Shown: positions 39,254 through 54,700, numbered from the stretch's first letter. The stretch is DNA of 64,000 nt from Auanema rhodensis (GCA_964057225.1 CAXKVF010000075.1:790675-854674), one strand, 5' to 3'. The notes: generated from the sequence alone by a model not told the origin. Made by a program: numbers and translations.

Positions 39254-41343
39254 CACTTTGAAATTTACGTGAACTTTAATTTATGCTAATTAAATGTACA
39301 CGTGATGTGCACTTGGTATGTAACTCGCTTCACGTGAAAGATAATGAGATGCGGTTTTCAAAATTAGATTCCCCATGTCCATATTAGTCTAAAAACAAAT
39401 TTTGATTGATATTGGTGCATGGTAACCATGACTTTGAAATTTACGTGAACTTTAATTTATGCTAATTAAATGTACACGTGATGTGCACTTGGTATGTAAC
39501 TCGCTTCACGTGAAAGATGAAGAGATGCGGTTTTCAAAATTAGATTCCCCATGTCCATATTAGTCTAAAAACAAATTTTTATTGATATTGGTGCATGGTA
39601 ACCATGACTTTGAAATTTACGTGAACTTTAATTTATGCTAATTAAATGTACACGTGATGTGCACGTGGTATGTAACTCGCTTCACGTGAAGGATAAAGAG
39701 ATGCGGTTTTCAAAATTAGATTCCCCATGTCCATATTAGTCTAAAAACAAATTTTTATTGATATTGGTTCATGGTAACCATGACTTTGAAATTTACGTGA
39801 ACTTTAATTTATGCTAATTAAATGTACACGTGATGTGCACTTGGTATGTAACTCGCTTCACGTGAGAGATAATGAGATGCGGTTTTCAAAATTAGATTCC
39901 CCATGTCCATATTAGTCTAAAAACAAATTTTTATTGATATTGGTGCATGGTAACCATGACTTTGAAATTTACGTGAACTTTAATTTATGCTAATTAAATG
40001 TACACGTGATGTGCACTTGGTATGTAACTCGCTTCACGTGAAAGATGAAGAGATGCGGTTTTCAAAATTAGATTCCCCATGTCCATATTAGTCTAAAAAC
40101 AAATTTTTATTGATATTGGTGCATGGTAACCATGACTTTGAAATTTACGTGAACTTCAATTTATGCTAATTAAATGTACACGTGATGTGCACGTGGTATG
40201 TAACTCGCTTCACGTGAAAGATAAAGAGATGCGGTTTTCAAAATTAGATTCCCCATGTCCATATTAGTCTAAAAACAAATTTTTATTGATATTGGTGCAT
40301 GGTAACCATGACTTTGAAATTTACGTGAACTTTAATTTATGCTAATTAAATGTACACGTGATGTGCACGTGGTATGTAACTCGCTTCACGTGAAAGATAA
40401 AGAGATGCGGTTTTCAAAATTAGATTCCCCATGTCCATATTAGTCTAAAAACAAATTTTTATTGATATTGGTGCATGGTAACCATGACTTTGAAATTTAC
40501 GTGAACTTTAATTTATGCTAATTAAATGTACACGTGATGTGCACTTGGTATGTAACTCGCTTCACGTGAAAGATAAAGAGATGCGGTTTTCAAAATTAGA
40601 TTCCCCATGTCCATATTAGTCTAAAAACAAATTTTTATTGATATTGGTGCATGGTAACCATGACTTTGAAATTTACGTGAACTTTAATTTATGCTAATTA
40701 AATGTACACGTGATGTGCACGTGGTATGTAACTCGCTTCACGTGAAAGATAAAGAGATGCGGTTTTCAAAATTAGATTCCCCATGTCCATATTAGTCTAA
40801 AAACAAATTTTTATTGATATTGGTGCATGGTAACCATGACTTTGAAATTTACGTGAACTTTAATTTATGCTAATTAAATGTACACGTGATGTGCACGTGG
40901 TATGTAACTCGCTTCACGTGAAAGATAAAGAGATGCGGTTTTCAAAATTAGATTCCCCATGTCCATATTAGTCTAAAAACAAATTTTTATTGATATTGGT
41001 GCATGGTAACCATGACTTTGAAATTTACGTGAACTTTAATTTATGCTAATTAAATGTACACGTGATGTGCACTTGGTATGTAACTCGCTTCACGTGAAAG
41101 ATAAAGAGATGCGGTTTTCAAAATTAGATTCCCCATGTCCATATTAGTCTAAAAACAAATTTTTATTGATATTGGTGCATGGTAACCATGACTTTGAAAT
41201 TTACGTGAACTTTAATTTATGCTAATTAAATGTACACGTGATGTGCACTTGGTATGTAACTCGCTTCACGTGAAAGATAAAGAGATGCGGTTTTCAAAAT
41301 TAGATTCCCCATGTCCATATTAGTCTAAAAACAAATTTTTATT

Positions 41344-41392
41344 TTTATGCTAATTTCAAAGTCATGGTTACCATGCAAAACAAATTTTTATT
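41344..41392 (+). repeat. 49-bp insertion with inverted satellite fragment (copy 2)
   Basis: The same structure as at 34783, exactly 6561 bp downstream; the inverted arms are 41352-41376 and 41402-41426. Finding the same complex junction twice shows that one rearrangement was carried along in a large duplication. Confidence 0.9.
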
Positions 41393-42783
41393 GATATTGG
41401 TGCATGGTAACCATGACTTTGAAATTTACGTGAACTTTAATTTATGCTAATTAAATGTACACGTGATGTGCACTTGGTATGTAACTCGCTTCACGTGAAA
41501 GATAAAGAGATGCGGTTTTCAAAATTAGATTCCCCATGTCCATATTAGTCTAAAAACAAATTTTTATTGATATTGGTTCATGGTAACCATGACTTTGAAA
41601 TTTACGTGAATTTTAATTTATGCTAATTAAATGTACACGTGATGTGCACTTGGTATGTAACTCGCTTCACGTGAAAGATAAAGAGATGCGGTTTTCAAAA
41701 TTAGATTCCCCATGTCCATATTAGTCTAAAAACAAATTTTTATTGATATTGGTTCATGGTAACCATGACTTTGAAATTTACGTGAACTTTAATTTATGCT
41801 AATTAAATGTACACGTGATGTGCACTTGGTATGTAACTCGCTTCACGTGAAAGATAAAGAGATGCGGTTTTCAAAATTAGATTCCCCATGTCCATATTAG
41901 TCTAAAAACAAATTTTTATTGATATTGCTTCATGGTAACCATGACTTTGAAATTTACGTGAACTTTAATTTATGCTAATTAAATGTACACGTGATGTGCA
42001 CTTGGTATGTAACTCGCTTCACGTGAAAGATAAAGAGATGCGGTTTTCAAAATTAGATTCCCCATGTCCATATTAGTCTAAAAACAAATTTTTATTGATA
42101 TTGCTTCATGGTAACCATGACTTTGAAATTTACGTGAACTTTAATTTATGCTAATTAAATGTACACGTGATGTGCACTTGGTATGTAACTCGCTTCACGT
42201 GAAAGATAAAGAGATGCGGTTTTCAAAATTAGATTCCCCATGTCCATATTAGTCTAAAAACAAATTTTTATTGATATTGGTTCATGGTAACCATGACTTT
42301 GAAATTTACGTGAACTTTAATTTATGCTAATTAAATGTACACGTGATGTGCACTTGGTATGTAACTCGCTTCACGTTAAAGATAAAGAGATGCGGTTTTC
42401 AAAATTAGATTCCCCATGTCCATATTAGTCTAAAAACAAATTTATATTGATATTGCTTCATGGTAACCATGACTTTGAAATTTACGTGAACTTTAATTTA
42501 TGCTAATTAAATGTACACGTGATGTGCACTTGGTATGTAACTCGCTTCACGTGAAAGATAAAGAGATGCGGTTTTCAAAATTAGATTCCCCATGTCCATA
42601 TTAGTCTAAAAACAATTTGTTATTGATATTGGTTCATGGTAACCATGACTTTGAAATTTACGTGAACTTTAATTTATGCTAATTAAATGTACACGTGATG
42701 TGCACTTGGTATGTAACTCGCTTCACGTGAAAGATAAAGAGATGCGGTTTTCAAAATTAGATTCCCCATGTCCATATTAGTCT

Positions 42784-45700
42784 AAAAACAAATTTATATT
42801 GATATTGCTTCATGGTAACCAAGACTTTGAAATTTACGTGAACTTTAATTTATGCTAATTAAATGTACACGTGATGTGCACTTGGTATGTAACTCGCTTC
42901 ACGTGCAAGATAAAGAGATGCGGTTTTCAAAATTAGATTCCACATGTCCATATTAGTCTAAAAACAAATTTTTATTGATATTGCTTCATGGTAACCATGA
43001 CTTTGAAATTTACGTGAACTTTAATTTATGCTAATTAAATGTACACGTGATGTGCACTTGGTATGTAACTCGCTTCACGTGAAAGATAAAGAGATGCGGT
43101 TTTCAAAATTAGATTCCCCATGTCCATATTAGTCTAAAAACAATTTTTTATTGATATTGGTTCATGGTAACCATGACTTTGAAATTTACGTGAACTTTAA
43201 TTTATGCTAATTAAATGTACACGTGATGTGCACTTGGTATGTAACTCGCTTCACGTGAAAGATAAAGAGATGCGGTTTTCAAAATTAGATTCCCCATGTC
43301 CATATTAGTCTAAAAACAATTTTTTATTGATATTGGTTCATGGTAACCATGACTTTGAAATTTACGTGAACTTTAATTTATGCTAATTAAATGTACACTT
43401 GATGTGCACTTGGTATGTAACTCGCTTCACGTGAAAGATAAAGAGATGCGGTTTTCAAAATTAGGTTCCCCATGTCCATATTAGTCTAAAAACAAATTTT
43501 TATTGATATTGCTTCATGGTAACCATGACTTTGAAATTTACGTGAACTTTAATTTATGCTAATTAAATGTACACGTGATGTGCACTTGGTATGTAACTCG
43601 CTTCACGTGAAAGATAAAGAGATGCGGTTTTCAAAATTAGATTCCCCATGTCCATATTAGTCTAAAAACAAATTTTAATTGATATTGGTTCATGGTAACC
43701 ATGACTTTGAAATTTACGTGAACTTTAATTTATGCTAATTAAATGTACACGTGATGTGCACTTGGTATGTAACTCGCTTCACGTGAAAGATAAAGAGATG
43801 CGGTTTTCAAAATTAGGTTCCCCATGTCCATATTAGTCTAAAAACAAATTTTTATTGATATTGGTTCATGGTAACCATGACTTTGAAATTTACGTGAACT
43901 TTAATTTATGCTAATTAAATGTACACGTGATGTGCACTTGGTATGTAACTCGCTTCACGTGAAAGATAAAGAGATGCGGTTTTCAAAATTAGATTCCCCA
44001 TGTCCATATTAGTCTAAAAACAAATTTTTATTGATATTGGTTCATGGTAACCATCACTTTGAAATTTACGTGAACTTTAATTTATGCTAATTAAATGTAC
44101 ACGTGATGTGCACTTGGTATGTAACTCGCTTCACGTGAAAGATAATGAGATGCGGTTTTCAAAATTAGATTCCCCATGTCGATATTAGTCTAAAAACAAA
44201 TTTTTATTGATATTGGTGCATGGTAACCATGACTTTGAAATTTACGTGAACTTTAATTTATGCTAATTAAATGTACACGTGATGTGCACTTGGTATGTAA
44301 CTCGCTTCACGTGAAAGATAAAGAGATGCGGTTTTCAAAATTAGATTCCCCATGTCCATATTAGTCTAAAAACAAATTTATATTGATATTGCTTCATGGT
44401 AACCATGACTTTGAAATTTACGTGAACTTTAATTTATGCTAATTAAATGTACACGTGATGTGCACTTGGTATGTAACTCGCTTCACGTGAAAGATAAAGA
44501 GATGCGGTTTTCAAAATTAGATTCCCCATGTCCATATTAGTCTAAAAACAAATTTTTATTGATATTGCTTCATGGTAACCATGACTTTGAAATTTACGTG
44601 AACTTTAATTTATGCTAATTAAATGTACACGTGATGTGCACTTGGTATGTAACTCGCTTCACGTGAAAGATAAAGAGATGCGGTTTTCAAAATTAGATTC
44701 CCCATGTCCATATTAGTCTAAAAACAATTTTTTATTGATATTGGTTCATGGTAACCATGACTTTGAAATTTACGTGAACTTTAATTTATGCTAATTAAAT
44801 GTACACGTGATGTGCACTTGGTATGTAACTCGCTTCACGTGAAAGATAAAGAGATGCGGTTTTCAAAATTAGATTCCCCATGTCCATATTAGTCTAAAAA
44901 CAATTTTTTATTGATATTGGTTCATGGTAACCATGACTTTGAAATTTACGTGAACTTTAATTTATGCTAATTAAATGTACACTTGATGTGCACTTGGTAT
45001 GTAACTCGCTTCACGTGAAAGATAAAGAGATGCGGTTTTCAAAATTAGGTTCCCCATGTCCATATTAGTCTAAAAACAAATTTTTATTGATATTGCTTCA
45101 TGGTAACCATGACTTTGAAATTTACGTGAACTTTAATTTATGCTAATTAAATGTACACGTGATGTGCACTTGGTATGTAACTCGCTTCACGTGAAAGATA
45201 AAGAGATGCGGTTTTCAAAATTAGATTCCCCATGTCCATATTAGTCTAAAAACAAATTTTAATTGATATTGGTTCATGGTAACCATGACTTTGAAATTTA
45301 CGTGAACTTTAATTTATGCTAATTAAATGTACACGTGATGTGCACTTGGTATGTAACTCGCTTCACGTGGAAGATAAAGAGATGCGGTTTTCAAAATTAG
45401 GTTCCCCATGTCCATATTAGTCTAAAAACAAATTTTTATTGATATTGGTTCATGGTAACCATGACTTTGAAATTTACGTGAACTTCAATTTATGCTAATT
45501 AAATGTACACGTGATGTGCACTTGGTATGTAACTCGCTTCACGTGAAAGATAAAGAGATGCGGTTTTCAAAATTAGATTCCCCATGTCCATATTAGTCTA
45601 AAAACAAATTTTTATTGATATTGGTTCATGGTAACCATCACTTTGAAATTTACGTGAACTTTAATTTATGCTAATTAAATGTACACGTGATGTGCACTTG

Positions 45701-45951
45701 GTATGTAACTCGCTTCACGTGAAAGATAATGAGATGCGGTTTTCAAAATTAGATTCCCCATGTCCATATTAGTCTAAAAACAAATTTTTATTGATATTGG
45801 TGCATGGTAACCATGACTTTGAAATTTACGTGAACTTTAATTTATGCTAATTAAATGTACACGTGATGTGCACTTGGTATGTAACTCGCTTCACGTGAAA
45901 GATGAAGAGATGCGGTTTTCAAAATTAGATTCCCCATGTCCATATTAGTCT
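42784..45951 (+). repeat. 9-monomer tandem duplication, 1584 bp
   Basis: Markers repeat at 1584 bp: AAATTTATATTG with GCTTC (about 42793 and 44377), TACACTTGATG (43394 and 44978) and CCATCACTTTG (44054 and 45638). It is nested inside the end of the 37-monomer duplication, so it arose after that event. Start and end are approximate to one monomer. Confidence 0.7.
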
Positions 45952-48859
45952 AAAAACAAATTTTTATTGATATTGGTGCATGGTAACCATGACTTTGAAA
46001 TTTACGTGAACTTTAATTTATGCTAATTAAATGTACACGTGATGTGCACGTGGTATGTAACTCGCTTCACGTGAAAGATAAAGAGATGCGGTTTTCAAAA
46101 TTAGATTCCCCATGTCCATATTAGTCTAAAAACAAATTTTTATTGATATTGGTTCATGGTAACCATGACTTTGAAATTTACGTGAACTTTAATTTATGCT
46201 AATTAAATGTACACGTGATGTGCACTTGGTATGTAACTCGCTTCACGTGAAAGATAATGAGATGCGGTTTTCAAAATTAGATTCCCCATGTCCATATTAG
46301 TCTAAAAACAAATTTTTATTGATATTGGTGCATGGTAACCATGACTTTGAAATTTACGTGAACTTTAATTTATGCTAATTAAATGTACACGTGATGTGCA
46401 CTTGGTATGTAACTCGCTTCACGTAAAAGATGAAGAGATGCGGTTTTCAAAATTAGATTCCTCATGTCCATATTAGTCTAAAAACAAATTTTTATTGATA
46501 TTGGTGCATGGTAACCATGACTTTGAAATTTACGTGAACTTTAATTTATGCTAATTAAATGTACACGTGATGTGCACGTGGTATGTAACTCGCTTCACGT
46601 GAAAGATAAAGAGATGCGGTTTTCAAAATTAGATTCCCCATGTCCATATTAGTCTAAAAACAAATTTTTATTGATATTGGTGCATGGTAACCATGACTTT
46701 GAAATTTACGTGAACTTTAATTTATGCTAATTAAATGTACACGTGATGTGCACTTGGTATGTAACTCGCTTCACGTGAAAGATAAAGAGATGCGGTTTTC
46801 AAAATTAGGTTCCCCATGTCCATATTAGTCTAAAAACAAATTTTTTTTGATATTGGTTTATGGTAACCATGACTTTGAAATTTACGTGAACTTTAATTTA
46901 TGCTAATTAAATGTACACGTGATGTGCACTTGGTATGTAACTCGCTTCACGTGAAAGATAAAGAGATGCGGTTTTCAAAATTAGATTCCCCATGTCCATA
47001 TTAGTCTAAAAACAATTTTTTATTGATATTGGTTCATGGTAACCATGACTTTGAAATTTACGTGAACTTTAATTTATGCTAATTAAATGTACACGTGATG
47101 TGCACTTGGTATGTAACTCGCTTCACGTGAAAGATAAAGAGATGCGGTTTTCAAAATTAGATTCCCCATGTCCATATTAGTCTAAAAACAATTTTTTATT
47201 GATATTGGTGCATGGTAACCATGACTTTGAAATTTACGTGAACTTTAATTTATGCTAATTAAATGTACACGTGATGTGCACTTGGTATGTAACTCGCTTC
47301 ACGTGAAAGATAAAGAGATGCGGTTTTCAAAATTAGGTTCTTCATGTCCATATTAGTCTAAAAACAAATTTTTATTGATATTGGTACATGGTAACCATGA
47401 CTTTGAAATTTACGTGAACTTTAATTTATGCTTATTAAATGTACACGTGATGTGCACTTGGTATGTAACTCGCTTCACGTGAAAGATAAAGAGATGCGGT
47501 TTTCAAAATTAGATTCCCCATGTCCATATTAGTCTAAAAACAAATTTTTATTGATATTGGTGCATGGTAACCATGACTTTGAAATTTACGTGAACTTTAA
47601 TTTATGCTAATTAAATGTACACGTGATGTGCACTTGGTATGTAACTCGCTTCACGTGAAAGATAAAGAGATGCGGTTTTCAAAATTAGATTCCCCATGTC
47701 CATATTAGTCTAAAAACAAATTTTTATTGATATTGGTGCATGGTAACCATGACTTTGAAATTTACGTGAACTTTAATTTATGCTAATTAAATGTACACGT
47801 GATGTGCACTTGGTATGTAACTCGCTTCACGTGAAAGATAAAGAGATGCGGTTTTCAAAATTAGATTCCCCATGTCCATATTAGTCTAAAAACAAATTTT
47901 TATTGATATTGGTGCATGGTAACCATGACTTTGAAATTTACGTGAACTTTAATTTATGCTAATTAAATGTACACGTGATGTGCACTTGGTATGTAACTCG
48001 CTTCACGTGAAAGATAAAGAGATGCGGTTTTCAAAATTAGATTCCCCATGTCCATATTAGTCTAAAAACAAATTTTTATTGATATTGGTGCATGGTAACC
48101 ATGACTTTGAAATTTACGTGAACTTTAATTTATGCTAATTAAATGTACACGTGATGTGCACTTGGTATGTAACTCGCTTCACGTGAAAGATAAAGAGATG
48201 CGGTTTTCAAAATTAGATTCCCCATGTCCATATTAGTCTAAAAACAAATTTTTATTGATATTGGTGCATGGTAACCATGACTTTGAAATTTACGTGAACT
48301 TTAATTTATGCTAATTAAATGTACACGTGATGTGCACTTGGTATGTAACTCGCTTCACGTGAAAGATAAAGAGATGCGGTTTTCAAAATTAGATTCCCCA
48401 TGTCCATATTAGTCTAAAAACAAATTTTTATTGATATTGGTTCATGGTAACCATGACTTTGAAATTTACGTGAACTTTAATTTATGCTAATTAAATGTAC
48501 ACGTGATGTGCACTTGGTATGTAACTCGCTTCACGTGAAAGATAAAGAGATGCGGTTTTCAAAATTAGATTCCCCATGTCCATATTAGTCTAAAAACAAA
48601 TTTTTATTGATATTGGTGCATGGTAACCATGACTTTGAAATTTACGTGAACTTTAATTTATGCTAATTAAATGTACACGTGATGTGCACTTGGTATGTAA
48701 CTCGCTTCACGTGAAAGATAAAGAGATGCGGTTTTCAAAATTAGATTCCCCATGTCCATATTAGTCTAAAAACAAATTTTTATTGATATTGGTGCATGGT
48801 AACCATGACTTTGAAATTTACGTGAACTTTAATTTATGCTAATTAAATGTACACGTGAT

Positions 48860-51800
48860 GTGCACTTGGTATGTAACTCGCTTCACGTGAAAGATGAAGA
48901 GATGCGGTTTTCAAAATTAGATTCCCCATGTCCATATTAGTCTAAAAACAAATTTTTATTGATATTGGTGCATGGTAACCATGACTTTGAAATTTACGTG
49001 AACTTTAATTTATGCTAATTAAATGTACACGTGATGTGCACTTGGTATGTAACTCGCTTCACGTGAAAGACAAAGAGATGCGGTTTTCAAAATTAGATTC
49101 CCCATGTCCATATTAGTCTAAAAACAAATTTTTATTGATATTGGTTCATGGTAACCATGACTTTGAAATTTACGTGAACTTTAATTTATGCTAATTAAAT
49201 GTACACGTGATGTGCACTTGGTATGTAACTTGCTTAACGTGAAAGATAAAGAGATGCGGTTTTCAAAATTAGATTCCCCATGTCCATATTAGTCTAAAAA
49301 CAAATTTTTATTGATATTGGTGCATGGTAACCATGACTTTTAAATTTACGTGAACTTTTATTTATGCTAATTAAATGTACACGTGATGTGCACTTGGTAT
49401 GTAACTCGCTTCACGTGAAAGATAAAGAGATGCGGTTTTCAAAATTAGATTCCCCATGTCCATATTAGTCTAAAAACAAATTTTTATTGATATTGGTGCA
49501 TGGTAACCATGACTTTGAAATTTACGTGAACTTTAATTTATGCTAATTAAATGTACACGTGATGTGCACTTGGTATGTAACTCGCTTCACGTGAAAGATA
49601 AAGAGATGCGGTTTTCAAAATTAGATTCCCCATGTCCATATTAGTCTAAAAACAAATTTTTATTGATATTGGTTCATGGTAACCATGACTTTGAAATTTA
49701 CGTGAACTTTAATTTATGCTAATTAAATGTACACGTGATGTGCACTTGGTATGTAACTCGCTTCACGTGAAAGATAAAGAGATGCGGTTTTCAAAATTAG
49801 ATTCCCCATGTCCATATTAGTCTAAAAACAAATTTTTATTGATATTGGTGCATGGTAACCATGACTTTGAAATTTACGTGAACTTTAATTTATGCTAATT
49901 AAATGTACACGTGATGTGCACTTGGTATGTAACTCGCTTCACGTGAAAGATAAAGAGATGCGGATTTCAAAATTAGATTCCCCATGTCCATATTAGTCTA
50001 AAAACAAATTTTTATTGATATTGGTGCATGGTAACCATGACTTTGAAATTTACGTGAACTTTAATTTATGCTAATTAAATGTACACGTGATGTGCACTTG
50101 GTATGTAACTCGCTTCACGTGAAAGATAAAGAGATGCGGTTTTCAAAATTAGATTCCCCATGTCCATATTAGTCTAAAAACAAATTTTTATTGATATTGG
50201 TGCATGGTAACCATGACTTTGAAATTTACGTGAACTTTAATTTATGCTAATTAAATGTACACGTGATGTGCACTTGGTATGTAACTCGCTTCACGTGAAA
50301 GATAAAGAGATGCGGTTTTCAAAATTAGATTCCCCATGTCCATATTAGTCTAAAAACAAATTTTTATTGATATTGGTGCATGGTAACCATGACTTTGAAA
50401 TTTACGTGAACTTTAATTTATGCTAATTAAATGTACACGTGATGTGCACTTGGTATGTAACTCGCTTCACGTGAAAGATAAAGAGATGCGGTTTTCAAAA
50501 TTAGATTCCCCATGTCCATATTAGTCTAAAAACAAATTTTTATTGATATTGGTGCATGGTAACCATGACTTTGAAATTTACGTGAACTTTAATTTATGCT
50601 AATTAAATGTACACGTGATGTGCACTTGGTATGTAACTCGCTTCACGTGAAAGATAAAGAGATGCGGTTTTCAAAATTAGATTCCCCATGTCCATATTAG
50701 TCTAAAAACAAATTTTTATTGATATTGGTGCATGGTAACCATGACTTTGAAATTTACGTGAACTTTAATTTATGCTAATTAAATGTACACGTGATGTGCA
50801 CTTGGTATGTAACTCGCTTCACGTGAAAGATAAAGAGATGCGGTTTTCAAAATTAGATTCCCCATGTCCATATTAGTCTAAAAACAAATTTTTATTGATA
50901 TTGGTTCATGGTAACCATGACTTTGAAATTTACGTGAACTTTAATTTATGCTAATTAAATGTACACGTGATGTGCACTTGGTATGTAACTCGCTTCACGT
51001 GAAAGATAAAGAGATGCGGTTTTCAAAATTAGATTCCCCATGTCCATATTAGTCTAAAAACAAATTTTTATTGATATTGGTGCATGGTAACCATGACTTT
51101 GAAATTTACGTGAACTTTAATTTATGCTAATTAAATGTACACGTGATGTGCACTTGGTATGTAACTCGCTTCACGTGAAAGATAAAGAGATGCGGTTTTC
51201 AAAATTAGATTCCCCATGTCCATATTAGTCTAAAAACAAATTTTTATTGATATTGGTGCATGGTAACCATGACTTTGAAATTTACGTGAACTTTAATTTA
51301 TGCTAATTAAATGTACACGTGATGTGCACTTGGTATGTAACTCGCTTCACGTGAAAGATGAAGAGATGCGGTTTTCAAAATTAGATTCCCCATGTCCATA
51401 TTAGTCTAAAAACAAATTTTTATTGATATTGGTGCATGGTAACCATGACTTTGAAATTTACGTGAACTTTAATTTATGCTAATTAAATGTACACGTGATG
51501 TGCACTTGGTATGTAACTCGCTTCACGTGAAAGACAAAGAGATGCGGTTTTCAAAATTAGATTCCCCATGTCCATATTAGTCTTAAAACAAATTTTTATT
51601 GATATTGGTTCATGGTAACCATGACTTTGAAATTTACGTGAACTTTAATTTATGCTAATTAAATGTACACGTGATGTGCACTTGGTATGTAACTTGCTTA
51701 ACGTGAAAGATAAAGAGATGCGGTTTTCAAAATTAGATTCCCCATGTCCATATTAGTCTAAAAACAAATTTTTATTGATATTGGTGCATGGTAACCATGA

Positions 51801-53000
51801 CTTTTAAATTTACGTGAACTTTTATTTATGCTAATTAAATGTACACGTGATGTGCACTTGGTATGTAACTCGCTTCACGTGAAAGATAAAGAGATGCGGT
51901 TTTCAAAATTAGATTCCCCATGTCCATATTAGTCTAAAAACAAATTTTTATTGATATTGGTGCATGGTAACCATGACTTTGAAATTTACGTGAACTTTAA
52001 TTTATGCTAATTAAATGTACACGTGATGTGCACTTGGTATGTAACTCGCTTCACGTGAAAGATAAAGAGATGCGGTTTTCAAAATTAGATTCCCCATGTC
52101 CATATTAGTCTAAAAACAAATTTTTATTGATATTGGTTCATGGTAACCATGACTTTGAAATTTACGTGAACTTTAATTTATGCTAATTAAATGTACACGT
52201 GATGTGCACTTGGTATGTAACTCGCTTCACGTGAAAGATAAAGAGATGCGGTTTTCAAAATTAGATTCCCCATGTCCATATTAGTCTAAAAACAAATTTT
52301 TATTGATATTGGTGCATGGTAACCATGACTTTGAAATTTACGTGAACTTTAATTTATGCTAATTAAATGTACACGTGATGTGCACTTGGTATGTAACTCG
52401 CTTCACGTGAAAGATAAAGAGATGCGGATTTCAAAATTAGATTCCCCATGTCCATATTAGTCTAAAAACAAATTTTTATTGATATTGGTTCATGGTAACC
52501 ATGACTTTGAAATTTACGTGAACTTTAATTTATGCTAATTAAATGTACACGTGATGTGCACTTGGTATGTAACTCGCTTCACGTGAAAGATAAAGAGATG
52601 CGGTTTTCAAAATTAGATTCCCCATGTCCATATTAGTCTAAAAACAAATTTTTATTGATATTGGTGCATGGTAACCATGACTTTGAAATTTACGTGAACT
52701 TTAATTTATGCTAATTAAATGTACACGTGATGTGCACTTGGTATGTAACTCGCTTCACGTGAAAGATAAAGAGATGCGGTTTTCAAAATTAGATTCCCCA
52801 TGTCCATATTAGTCTAAAAACAAATTTTTATTGATATTGGTGCATGGTAACCATGACTTTGAAATTTACGTGAACTTTAATTTATGCTAATTAAATGTAC
52901 ACGTGATGTGCACTTGGTATGTAACTCGCTTCACGTGAAAGATAAAGAGATGCGGTTTTCAAAATTAGATTCCCCATGTCCATATTAGTCTAAAAACAAA
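48860..53000 (+). repeat. 14-monomer duplication, 2464 bp
   Basis: 48860-51323 is repeated from 51324. Markers 2464 bp apart: GATGAAGAG (48894 and 51358), AAAGACAAAGAG (49071 and 51535), ACTTGCTTAACGTG, TTTTAAATTTACG with CTTTTATTTATG, and CGGATTTCAA (49961 and 52425). The second copy stops matching near 53 kb. Confidence 0.8.
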
Positions 53001-53590
53001 TTTTTATTGATATTGGTTCATGGTAACCATGACTTTGAAATTTACGTGAACTTTAATTTATGCTAATTAAATGTACACGTGATGTGCACTTGGTATGTAA
53101 CTCGCTTCACGTGAAAGATAAAAAGATGCGGTTTTCAAAATTAGATTCCCCATGTCCATATTAGTCTAAAAACAAATTTTTATTGATATTGGTGCATGGT
53201 AACCATGACTTTGAAATTTACGTGAACTTTAATTTATGCTAATTAAATGTACACTTGATGTACACTTGGTATGTAACTCGCTTCACGTGAAAGATAAAGA
53301 GATGCGATTTTCAAAATTAGAATCCCCATGTCCATATTAGTCTAAAAACAAATTTTTATTGATATTGGTTCATGGTAACCATGACTTTGAAATTTACGTG
53401 AACTTTAATTTATGCTAATTAAATGTACACGTGATGTGCACTTGGTATGTAACTCGCTTCACGTGAAAGATAAAGAGATGCGGTTTTCAAAATTAGATTC
53501 CCCATGTCCATATTAGTCTAAAAACAAATTTTTATTGATATTGCTTCATGGTAACCATGACTTTGAAATTTACGTGAACTTTAATTTATG

Positions 53591-54700
53591 CTAATGAAAT
53601 GTACACGTGATGTGCACTTGGTATTTAACTCGCTTCACGTGAAAGATAAAGAGATGCGGTTTTCAAAATTAGATTCCCCATGTCCATATTAGTCTAAAAA
53701 CAAATTTTTATTGATATTGGTGCATGGTAACCATGACTTTGAATTTTACGTGAACTTTAATTTATGCTAATTAAATGTACACGTGATGTGCACTTGGTAT
53801 TTAACTCGCTTCACGTGAAAGATAAAGAGATGCGGTTTTCAAAATTAGATTCCCCATGTCCATATTAGTCTAAAAACAAATTTTTATTGATATTGGTGCA
53901 TGGTAACCATGACTTTGAATTTTACGTGAACTTTAATTTATGCTAATTAAATGTACACGTGATGTGCACTTGGTATGTAACTCGCTTCACGTGAAAGATA
54001 AAGAGATGCGGTTTTCAAAATTAGATTCCCCATGTCCATATTAGTCTAAAAACAAATTTTTATTGATATTGGTTCATGGTAACCATGACTTTGAAATTTA
54101 CGTGAACTTTAATTTATTCTAATTAAATGTACACGTGATGTGCACTTGGTATGTAACTCGCTTCACGTGAAAGATAAAGAGATGCGGTTTTCAAAATTAG
54201 ATTCCCCATGTCCATATTAGTCTAAAAACAAATTTTTATTGATATTGGTTCATGGTAACCATGACTTTGAAATTTACGTGAACTTTAATTTATGCTAATT
54301 AAATGTACACGTGATGTGCACTTGGTATGTAACTCGCTTCACGTGAAAGATAAAGAGATGCGGTTTTCAAAATTAGATTCCCCATGTTCATATTAGTCTA
54401 AAAACAAATTTTTATTGATATTGGTTCATGGTAACCATGACTTTGAAATTTACGTGAACTTTAATTTATGCTAATTAAATGTACACGTGATGTGCACTTG
54501 GTATGTAACTCGCTTCACGTGAAAGATAAAGAGATGCGGTTTTCAAAATTAGATTCCCCATGTCCATATTAGTCTAAAAACAAATTTTTATTGATATTGC
54601 TTCATGGTAACCATGACTTTGAAATTTACGTGAACTTTAATTTATGCTAATGAAATGTACACGTGATGTGCACTTGGTATTTAACTCGCTTCACGTGAAA
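53591..54700 (+). repeat. 6-monomer repeat marked by CTAATGAAATG
   Basis: CTAATGAAATG occurs at 53591 and 54647, 1056 bp apart, each preceded by a GCTTC monomer and followed by GGTATTTAACTC. Monomers with TTTGAATTTTACG lie nearby. The first copy has a doubled GGTATTTAACTC monomer. Confidence 0.65.

Larger units (their letters stand above)
34682..44281 (+). repeat. 37-monomer duplication, 6561 bp, second copy shortened
   Basis: 34682-41242 is followed by a copy from 41243. Shared markers: the 49-bp inverted insertion (34783 and 41344), GTGAATTTTAATT (about 35046 and 41607), TTCACGTTAAAG (36341 and 42374), AATTTGTTATTG (about 36585 and 42618), TACACTTGATG (37361 and 43394), CCATCACTTTG (38021 and 44054) and GATAATGAG (38111 and 44144). 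The offset is 6561 at the left markers and 6033 from 36341 on, so the second copy lost three monomers between about 41.6 and 42.4 kb. Confidence 0.85.
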
